64,000 bases of DNA from Mycetocola_B reblochoni (GTDB lineage Bacteria > Actinomycetota > Actinomycetes > Actinomycetales > Microbacteriaceae). The stretch spans positions 62,001-126,000 of the forward strand of contig NZ_RCUW01000004.1 in NCBI RefSeq assembly GCF_003667525.1, given 5' to 3'. The notes under the pieces were generated by a model that did not search any database, was not told where the DNA came from, and worked only from the letters and a program-made list of their open reading frames with translations. Shown piece by piece: positions 19,974 through 25,793 of the stretch (position 1 is the first letter of the stretch; every line of letters starts with the position of its first letter). A program made the translations under genes and the position numbers.

Positions 19974-20755
19974 CCGGGGTCTCCGAACGCATCATCCAGC
20001 GCAACGCCGACGCGGCGGGAGCGCTCATCGGCTACCTCCCCGTCGGTTTCCCTGACCTCGACCGCAGCGTGGACGCCGCCGTTGCCATCGCCGAGAGCGG
20101 CGTCGACGTCATTGAGCTGGGCATCCCGTACTCCGACCCGGTCATGGACGGCCCGGTCATCCAGGCGGCGACGCAACGGGCGCTCAACGCCGGCTTCCAC
20201 GTCTCTGACACCTTCGAGGCGATCAGGCGCATCACCGCCCAGGTCGACGTGCCGGTCCTGGTGATGACGTACTGGAACCTGGTCAGGCAGCGCGGCGTGG
20301 ACCGCTTCGCGGACGAGCTGCTCGAGTCGGGCGGCTCCGGCCTGATCACCCCCGACCTGATCCCCGACGAGGCCGGCGACTGGCTCGCCGCGTCGGAGCG
20401 CACCGGGCTGGACCGGGTGTTCCTCGCCGCGCCGAGCTCGACCGATGCCCGGCTCGACACCGTCGTGTCGGAGAGCCGCGGGTTCGTGTACACGGTCTCG
20501 ACGATGGGCATCACCGGGGCCAGGAGCGACGTCGACTCGGCCGCGCGGACCCTCGTCGGCCGCCTGCGCGCGCACGGTGTCGAGAACGCCTGCGTCGGCC
20601 TGGGTATCTCCACCGCCGAGCAGGTCGCCCAGGTGCTCGAGTACGCCGACGGTGCGATCGTCGGCTCGGCTCTGGTGTCCGCGCTGGAGCGCGGCGTCGA
20701 CGAGGTCGCACGCGTGGCGGCCGAGCTGGCCACCGGCACCGCACGCACCTCCTGA
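19970..20755 (+). CDS. trpA: Tryptophan synthase alpha subunit
   Basis: This 261-residue TIM barrel cleaves indole glycerol phosphate to indole, which is channelled to TrpB. Catalytic Glu49 and Asp60 are seen in VIELGIPYSDPVMDGPVIQA, and the phosphate site includes GLGIS and IVGSALV. The GTG start overlaps the trpB stop (GTGA). It is the last tryptophan gene in the unit; lgt follows after 45 bases. Confidence 0.97.
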   Translation: MTGVSERIIQRNADAAGALIGYLPVGFPDLDRSVDAAVAIAESGVDVIELGIPYSDPVMDGPVIQAATQRALNAGFHVSDTFEAIRRITAQVDVPVLVMTYWNLVRQRGVDRFADELLESGGSGLITPDLIPDEAGDWLAASERTGLDRVFLAAPSSTDARLDTVVSESRGFVYTVSTMGITGARSDVDSAARTLVGRLRAHGVENACVGLGISTAEQVAQVLEYADGAIVGSALVSALERGVDEVARVAAELATGTARTS

Positions 20756-20800
20756 CCTGACTTCACCACCCCACCCGCAGCACGAAAGGTGCGCATCGCG

Positions 20801-21763
20801 ATGAGCTTCCCTCTGAGCATCCCGAGCCCGAGCGTCAACCACTTCTCGATCGGCCCGTTCCCGCTGTACTTCTACGCCCTGTGCATCCTCGCCGGCATCA
20901 TCGCCGCGGCGCTGCTCACCGACCGTCGGCTGACGGCGAGGGGTGGGGAGCGCGGCGTCGTTCTCGACTTCGTGCTGTGGACCGTTCCGCTCGGCATCAT
21001 CGGGGCGCGCGCGTTCCATGTGCTCACGCACCTGGGGGATTACATCGGCCAGCCGTTCTGGGCCGTGTTCGACCTCCGTGCCGGCGGCATCGCGATCTTC
21101 GGCGCGCTGATCGGCGGCGCGGTCGGCGCGATCATCGCCTCGCGCATGACCGGCATCCGGTTCTGGGCCTTCGCCGACGCGCTTGCGCCGGGTCTGCTGC
21201 TCGCCCAGGCCTTCGGCCGGCTCGGCAACTGGTTCAACCACGAGCTCTTCGGCCAGCCGACGACGCTGCCGTGGGGCCTGGAGATTGAGTCGAGCAACCC
21301 GGCCTACCCGATCGGCCTGCCCGAGGGCGTGCTGTTCCACCCCACGTTCCTCTACGAGATCATCTGGAACCTCATCGGCGTCGCCGCGATCATCGCGGTC
21401 GGTTCCCGTCTGCGTCTGCAGTGGGGCCGCACCTTCGCGCTCTACCTGATCTGGTACGGCGCCGGCCGCGTGGTGTGGGAGACGATTCGCATCGACCCGA
21501 GCATCGTGGTGCTCGGCCTGCGCATCAACGTGTGGATGGCGCTGGGCGCGGTCGTGCTCGGCATCGTCATCCTCATCGTGCAGGGCCGTCGGCACCCGGG
21601 CCTGGAGACGTCGCCCTATCGCGCCGGCCGCGGCCCTGCAGCCGACGAGGCGGACGACGACGTGGACGGCTTCGTCGACGTGTCAGCCCCCGAGGCGGGA
21701 TCCGCCACGGACGCTCCCGGCGCGGAGCACCCGGTCACCGCACCAGCCCACCCCACCCGCTAG
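20801..21763 (+). CDS. lgt: Prolipoprotein diacylglyceryl transferase
   Basis: This is a 320-residue polytopic membrane enzyme that transfers diacylglycerol from phosphatidylglycerol to the lipobox cysteine of prolipoproteins. About seven membrane segments are visible. The Lgt signature GRLGNWFNHELFGQ lies at residues 139-152, and YGAGRVVWETIRID is the second conserved block. The C-terminal ~50 residues are a polar, acidic actinobacterial tail. I chose ATG 20801 with CGAAAGG upstream; an in-frame GTG at 20789 would add four residues. The trpA-lgt-pyk order is typical of actinobacteria. Confidence 0.94.
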   Translation: MSFPLSIPSPSVNHFSIGPFPLYFYALCILAGIIAAALLTDRRLTARGGERGVVLDFVLWTVPLGIIGARAFHVLTHLGDYIGQPFWAVFDLRAGGIAIFGALIGGAVGAIIASRMTGIRFWAFADALAPGLLLAQAFGRLGNWFNHELFGQPTTLPWGLEIESSNPAYPIGLPEGVLFHPTFLYEIIWNLIGVAAIIAVGSRLRLQWGRTFALYLIWYGAGRVVWETIRIDPSIVVLGLRINVWMALGAVVLGIVILIVQGRRHPGLETSPYRAGRGPAADEADDDVDGFVDVSAPEAGSATDAPGAEHPVTAPAHPTR

Positions 21764-21813
21764 GCGCGGGCGGGTACCGGATCCGGGTCGCGATCGCAGG
21801 CCCCGCCCACGCG
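21764..21813 (+). terminator. Imperfect hairpin after lgt
   Basis: GCGGGCGGG at 21766-21774 can pair with CCCGCCC-type sequence near 21802-21810, enclosing a smaller ACCGGATCCGGGT hairpin. There is no T tract. It may end the his-trp-lgt message. Confidence 0.3.
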
Positions 21814-21839
21814 AGACGAGCAGCACCCCCCGGTCGGGG

Positions 21840-21868
21840 CTGACCCCGGCCCGACCTCGCCCTACACT
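21840..21868 (+). promoter_or_regulatory. Promoter for pyk
   Basis: CTGACC (21840-21845), a 17-base spacer and TACACT (21863-21868) make a good primary-sigma promoter. The -35 lies within an imperfect inverted repeat (GGTCGGGG...CCCCGGCCCGACC, about 21832-21856), which could be an operator. The predicted leader is ~60 bases. Confidence 0.55.
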
Positions 21869-21920
21869 GGAACCGCCACGCGTTCACGCACCCGCACCCA
21901 CTGACGCGGAACGCAGAATC

Positions 21921-21938
21921 ATGGAGATTTATTTATGA
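21921..21938 (+). CDS. Candidate five-codon upstream ORF overlapping the pyk start
   Basis: ATG GAG ATT TAT TTA TGA encodes MEIYL; its stop overlaps the pyk ATG as ATGA. It contains a TTA leucine codon, rare in such high-GC genomes. The GGAGAT inside it also serves as the pyk ribosome site. It may be a coupling peptide or only an AT-rich ribosome-binding region. Confidence 0.3.
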   Translation: MEIYL

Positions 21939-23377
21939 GACGCGCGAAAATCGTCGCAACCCTCGGTCCCGCAACGTCCTCCTACGACCAGATCCGCGCC
22001 GTCATCGACGCCGGGGTGAACGTCGCGCGGATGAACCTCAGCCACGGCAGCTACGACGTGCACGAGGGCGTCTACGCCAACGTCCGTCAGGCCGCGGCCG
22101 ACGCCGGTCAGCCGGTCGCCGTGCTCGTCGACCTGCAGGGCCCCAAGATCCGTCTCGGCAAGTTCGAGGGCGGCCCGTACAACCTCGCCGAGGGCGACAT
22201 CTTCAAGATCACGACCGAGGAGATCGTCGGCAACCGCGAGATCAGCGGGACGACGTTCAAGGGCCTGCCCCAGGACGTCAAGCCGGGCGACCCGCTCCTC
22301 ATCGACGACGGCAAGGTCACCCTCAAGGTCCTGTCCGTCGAGGGCCAGGTCGTCACGACCGAGGTCGTCGTGCCCGGCCCCGTCTCCAACAACAAGGGGA
22401 TCAACCTGCCGGGCGTCGCCGTCAACGTCCCCGCGCTGAGCGACAAGGACGAGGCGGATCTGCGCTGGGGGCTCAACCTCGGTGCCGACTTCATCGCGCT
22501 GTCGTTCGTGCGCGACGCGAAGGACATCAAGCGCGTGCACGAGATCATGGCGGAGGAGGGCCGCAAGGTCCCCGTCATCGCCAAGATCGAGAAGCCGCAG
22601 GCCGTCGACAACCTCGAGGAGATCATCGACGCCTTCGACGGCATCATGGTCGCCCGTGGCGACCTCGGCGTCGAGCTCCCGCTCGAGGCCGTTCCGATCG
22701 TGCAGAAGCGCGCCGTCGAGCTGTGCCGCCGGATGGCGAAGCCCGTCATCGTGGCCACCCAGATGCTCGAGTCGATGATCTCCAGCCCGCGTCCGACCCG
22801 CGCCGAGACGAGCGACGTCGCCAACGCCGTCCTCGACGGCGCGGACGCGGTCATGCTCAGCGGCGAGACGAGCGTCGGCGAGTTCCCCACCATCACCGTC
22901 CAGACGATGGCCCGCATCATCGAGTCGACCGAGGACCACGGCCTGGACCGCATCGCCCCGCTCGGCACCAAGCCCCGCACCCAGGGCGGCGCGATCACCC
23001 TGGCGGCCAGCGAGGTCGCCGACTTCGTCGGCGCCAAGTTCCTCTGCGTGTTCACCGAGTCGGGCGACTCCGTGCGCCGCATGACGCGGCTGCGCAGCAG
23101 GATCCCTGTGATCGGTTTCACGCCGAGCGAGGAGACGCTGCGCCGCATGTCGCTCATCTGGGGTGTGACGGGCTCCATCGTCGAGCGCGTCACCCACACA
23201 GACGCCATGTTCGGCCAGGTCGACGACGCGCTGCTCGAGGGCAAGCTCGCCCGTGAGGGCGACAAGGTGGTCGTCATCTCCGGCTCGCCTCCCGGCATTG
23301 CGGGGTCGACCAACGACGTCCGCGTGCACAGGGTCGGTGACGCCCACGCCGGCGTGGCCCCCGCCTACGTCAAGTAG
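21935..23377 (+). CDS. pyk: Pyruvate kinase
   Basis: This 480-residue glycolytic enzyme makes pyruvate and ATP from phosphoenolpyruvate and ADP. The N-terminus RRAKIVATLGPAT, the active-site signature IAKIEKPQAVDNLEEIIDAF, MVARGDLGVELPLE and MLSGETSVGEFP are intact, giving the A, B and C domains in order. The C-terminal effector domain ends VHRVGDAHAG. It starts at ATG 21935 nine bases after a GGAG; the start is embedded in the ATGA of a tiny upstream ORF. A strong terminator follows, so it appears monocistronic. Confidence 0.97.
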   Translation: MRRAKIVATLGPATSSYDQIRAVIDAGVNVARMNLSHGSYDVHEGVYANVRQAAADAGQPVAVLVDLQGPKIRLGKFEGGPYNLAEGDIFKITTEEIVGNREISGTTFKGLPQDVKPGDPLLIDDGKVTLKVLSVEGQVVTTEVVVPGPVSNNKGINLPGVAVNVPALSDKDEADLRWGLNLGADFIALSFVRDAKDIKRVHEIMAEEGRKVPVIAKIEKPQAVDNLEEIIDAFDGIMVARGDLGVELPLEAVPIVQKRAVELCRRMAKPVIVATQMLESMISSPRPTRAETSDVANAVLDGADAVMLSGETSVGEFPTITVQTMARIIESTEDHGLDRIAPLGTKPRTQGGAITLAASEVADFVGAKFLCVFTESGDSVRRMTRLRSRIPVIGFTPSEETLRRMSLIWGVTGSIVERVTHTDAMFGQVDDALLEGKLAREGDKVVVISGSPPGIAGSTNDVRVHRVGDAHAGVAPAYVK

Positions 23378-23394
23378 CACGCGACCGCCGGTCC

Positions 23395-23438
23395 CGCCGT
23401 CCCCTCCCGACACGCTGTCGGGAGGGGACGGCGTTTCT
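23395..23438 (+). terminator. Intrinsic terminator after pyk
   Basis: A perfect 18-bp stem (23395-23412 with 23416-23433) has a three-base CGC loop and is followed by TTTCT. It is the strongest hairpin in the region and separates pyk from the next unit. Confidence 0.85.
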
Positions 23439-23461
23439 GTGCGCCCCCTATGCTCTGCATC

Positions 23462-23512
23462 ATGAGCCGTCCGCGCCGGTGGACGCCGCACCACGAGAGC
23501 AGGAGCACATGA
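23462..23512 (+). CDS. Candidate leaderless 16-codon upstream ORF
   Basis: ATG at 23462 lies seven bases after a TATGCT hexamer (23449-23454), the spacing expected of a leaderless message. It encodes MSRPRRWTPHHESRST, and its TGA overlaps the next ATG as ATGA (23509-23512). It would couple translation to the downstream exported-protein gene. No homologue is recognised. Confidence 0.35.
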   Translation: MSRPRRWTPHHESRST

Positions 23513-24321
23513 CCGACCCTCGCGACCCCGTTCAGCCGGATGAGCAGCCCCCAGCATCCGCCGTCGACCCGACGGAGGGGGCGCCGTCCGACGCGACGAG
23601 CACCGCTCCGGACGGGGATGGGACGGCCACACGCCGACGCCGCTGGGTCATCCCTGTTGTCCTGCTGGCCGCGGCCGTGGTCGCGGGGCTGGTGACCTTC
23701 GCCCTGCTTCGACCGGTCGCCCCGACGGCCCCGGTCGCCACGGACGCCTCCGCCACGGAGACGAGCGCACCGACCGCGACGCCGTCGTCCACGCCCTCGC
23801 CCACACAGGAGCAGCCCTCGGCCAGTCCGACGACGGCTGCCCCTGTCTCCTACCCGACGGAGTGCCGCAGCATCTACACGCCGGGGTATTGGCAGAACAT
23901 CGATGATGTGGTCCTCAACGACCCGGGCACGGCCGAGACCCCGATCCTGAGAGAGGAACCCGTCGAGGCGTTCCGGACCTCGTTGGACGGCTTCGACTGC
24001 CGCTGGGGTGGGCCGACCGAGGGCGGCGTCTTCAACGGTGTCCGCTACGTCGACGAGGCGCAGGCGGCCGAAGCCGTCGACCTCCTGACGGCGAACGGGG
24101 CCACCTGCTCCGAGGCGCACGGGGGCACCCTCTGCTCGCTCGTGCTGCTGAGCCCGACCGACGAGCCCGACGACGACCCGAACACCTGGGACACCTGGTG
24201 GGTCGAGGAGCAGTCCCTCATCCGGGACGGCATCTGGATCGCCACGTGGGCCTCCGGCTCGGAGGGCACGATCGACGACTCCACGTCTCACGTCTACGAC
24301 GCGTTCTGGCCCCAGGGCTGA
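23509..24321 (+). CDS. Single-pass exported protein with four cysteines, function unknown
   Basis: This 270-residue protein is not recognised as a characterised family. A 45-residue acidic, proline-rich cytoplasmic N-terminus precedes RRRRW and one membrane helix (~46-68). A Thr/Ser/Pro/Ala-rich linker (~70-115) follows, then a ~150-residue extracytoplasmic domain rich in Trp and Asp. Cysteines at 119, 164, 200 and 209 could form two disulfides outside the membrane. There is no lipobox. I chose ATG 23509 because AGGAG sits just upstream; the reading frame is open ten codons earlier. It stands alone between the pyk terminator and another hairpin. It may be an envelope or sensing protein, but nothing proves this. 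Confidence 0.7.
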   Translation: MTDPRDPVQPDEQPPASAVDPTEGAPSDATSTAPDGDGTATRRRRWVIPVVLLAAAVVAGLVTFALLRPVAPTAPVATDASATETSAPTATPSSTPSPTQEQPSASPTTAAPVSYPTECRSIYTPGYWQNIDDVVLNDPGTAETPILREEPVEAFRTSLDGFDCRWGGPTEGGVFNGVRYVDEAQAAEAVDLLTANGATCSEAHGGTLCSLVLLSPTDEPDDDPNTWDTWWVEEQSLIRDGIWIATWASGSEGTIDDSTSHVYDAFWPQG

Positions 24322-24352
24322 GCGATCCGTCGTATCGCGCGGCGAAGCGACA

Positions 24353-24386
24353 CTCCCGGCGACGGACGGGCGTCCGCCGCCGGGAG
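24353..24386 (+). terminator. Hairpin after the exported-protein gene
   Basis: A 15-bp stem with one mismatch (24353-24367 with 24372-24386) and a GGGC loop lies 31 bases after the stop. There is no T tract. Because it is symmetric it may also serve tRNA-Leu transcription from the other strand. Confidence 0.6.
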
Positions 24387-24492
24387 GCCGGGACGTCACG
24401 TACGCGCGCCTCGATGAGGGGTGCCGGCAGCACGACGCGATCGATGGGCCGCGTCGGGCGCGGTCACGGGGGAGTGCCACGGAGGTCGGTTG

Positions 24493-24575
24493 TGCCGGTG
24501 GTGGGGCTCGAACCCACACGTCCTCACGGACAAAGCATTTTGAGTGCTCCGCGTCTGCCATTCCGCCACACCGGC
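24493..24575 (-). tRNA. tRNA-Leu (anticodon CAA)
   Basis: Read on the minus strand, a class II tRNA of 83 bases begins GCCGGTG and ends CACCGGC plus discriminator A (acceptor stem of seven pairs). The D-arm region GGCGGAATGGCAGACGC fits leucine tRNAs. The anticodon arm is GAGCA-CTCAAAA-TGCTT with anticodon CAA, decoding UUG. A variable arm GTCCGTGAGGAC is followed by the T arm GTGGGTTCGAGCCCCAC. The CCA end is not encoded. Its upstream region abuts that of pdtaR, which is transcribed divergently. Confidence 0.95.
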
Positions 24576-24600
24576 GCACAACAACGTGCCGATAGTACCG

Positions 24601-24606
24601 TAGAAT
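24601..24606 (+). promoter_or_regulatory. -10 element for leaderless pdtaR transcript
   Basis: TAGAAT, close to the consensus TATAAT, ends six bases before the GTG at 24613. No ribosome site lies between. Confidence 0.65.
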
Positions 24607-24612
24607 CGTGGC

Positions 24613-25218
24613 GTGACTGATCAAGAAGCAACCTCCCCGGCACCGCGTCGTGTCGTCGTCGCTGAGGACGAGTCCCTGATCCGGCTCGACATCGTCGAGA
24701 TCCTGCGTGACAACGGTTTCGATGTCGTCGGCGAGGCCGGCGACGGCGAGGCCGCCGTGGCCCTGGCCACCGAGCTTCGCCCCGACCTGGTGATCATGGA
24801 CGTCAAGATGCCCAAGCTCGACGGGATCTCCGCGGCCGAGCGCCTCAACAAGGATCAGATCGCTCCGGTCGTCCTGCTGACGGCCTTCAGCCAGAAGGAG
24901 CTCGTGGAGCGCGCGAGCGAGGCGGGGGCGCTGGCGTATGTCGTCAAGCCGTTCAGCCCCAACGATCTGATCCCGGCGATCGAGATCGCTCTGAGCCGCT
25001 ACCAGCAGATCATCACCCTCGAGGCCGAGGTCGCCGACATGGTCGAGCGCTTCGAGACCCGCAAGCTGGTCGACAGGGCGAAGGGCCTCCTGAACGAGAA
25101 GATGGGCCTGTCCGAGCCCGAGGCCTTCCGTTGGATCCAGAAGGCCTCGATGGATCGCCGGCTCACGATGCACGACGTCGCCCACGCGATCATCGAGCAG
25201 CTGAGCGCGAAGAAGTAG
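24613..25218 (+). CDS. pdtaR: Response regulator with ANTAR RNA-binding domain, PdtaR type
   Basis: This 201-residue protein has an N-terminal receiver domain (Asp18/Glu19, phospho-acceptor Asp63 in IMDVKMP, Lys112 in VKPF) and a C-terminal ANTAR domain (~137-198, with AKGLLNEKMGLSEPEAFRWIQ). ANTAR regulators bind tandem hairpins in mRNA leaders and act as antiterminators; actinobacterial PdtaR is paired with the histidine kinase PdtaS, which is not in the window. The GTG start is predicted to be the first base of the transcript. A large hairpin follows the gene. Confidence 0.92.
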   Translation: MTDQEATSPAPRRVVVAEDESLIRLDIVEILRDNGFDVVGEAGDGEAAVALATELRPDLVIMDVKMPKLDGISAAERLNKDQIAPVVLLTAFSQKELVERASEAGALAYVVKPFSPNDLIPAIEIALSRYQQIITLEAEVADMVERFETRKLVDRAKGLLNEKMGLSEPEAFRWIQKASMDRRLTMHDVAHAIIEQLSAKK

Positions 25219-25240
25219 GCTCGGCGGACTCCGCCGACCA

Positions 25241-25278
25241 GACGGGGCCGGCCACCGATCACGGTGGCCGGCCCCGTC
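25241..25278 (+). terminator. Hairpin terminator between pdtaR and the thioesterase gene
   Basis: A perfect 16-bp stem (25241-25256 with 25263-25278) with loop GATCAC lies 22 bases after pdtaR. A smaller TCGGCGGA/TCCGCCGA hairpin precedes it. It sits between convergent genes and can act on both strands. There is no T tract on the plus strand. Confidence 0.7.
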
Positions 25279-25317
25279 TCGTCGTGGGTCGACGGCCGGG
25301 GCCGTTGGCGCCAGGCG

Positions 25318-25737
25318 CTAGTGCTGCGGCTGCGTCGGAACCGACCTGATCAGATTGGTGATGCGCACGGTGGAGCACCGCCGCCCCTGCTCGTCGGTGA
25401 TCGCGATCTCATGCACCGTCAGCGTCCGACCGAGGTGCACCGGCGTGCACACGCCGGTGACGATGCCGTCCACGGCCGACCGCGTGTGCGTGGCGTTGAT
25501 GTCGATGCCGACCGCGACCCTGTCGGCGCCCGCCCAGAGGTTCGCCGCCATCGAGCCGAGCGATTCGCCGAGCACGACGTACGCACCGCCGTGCATGAGC
25601 CCGACCGGTTGCCTGTTGCCCTCCACCGGGAGCGTGGCGACCGCCCGCTCCACGGTGAACTCGGTGAAGACCATGCCCATCTTCTCCGCGAGCTGCCCCA
25701 TTCCACGGTCGCGGATGTAGTCGAGGCCGTCGTCCAT
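25318..25737 (-). CDS. Hotdog-fold acyl-CoA thioesterase, PaaI/YdiI-like
   Basis: This 139-residue single hotdog domain carries the GLMHGGAYVVLGESLGSMAA motif (HGG at residues 49-51, catalytic Glu58), typical of PaaI and 1,4-dihydroxy-2-naphthoyl-CoA thioesterases. It probably hydrolyses an aromatic or fatty acyl-CoA; the substrate cannot be read from sequence. AGAAGGAG precedes the ATG. It is transcribed away from polA, with 56 bases between the two starts, and converges on pdtaR. Confidence 0.85.
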   Translation of the reverse strand: MDDGLDYIRDRGMGQLAEKMGMVFTEFTVERAVATLPVEGNRQPVGLMHGGAYVVLGESLGSMAANLWAGADRVAVGIDINATHTRSAVDGIVTGVCTPVHLGRTLTVHEIAITDEQGRRCSTVRITNLIRSVPTQPQH

Positions 25738-25781
25738 GCGGGTGCTCCTTCTGCTGCCGCGCCGTCGTCGGTGGCGGCTTG

Positions 25782-25787
25782 TAGGCT
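25782..25787 (+). promoter_or_regulatory. -10 element for leaderless polA transcript
   Basis: TAGGCT ends six bases before the polA GTG at 25794. There is no Shine-Dalgarno sequence. Confidence 0.6.
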
Positions 25788-25793
25788 GAACAG

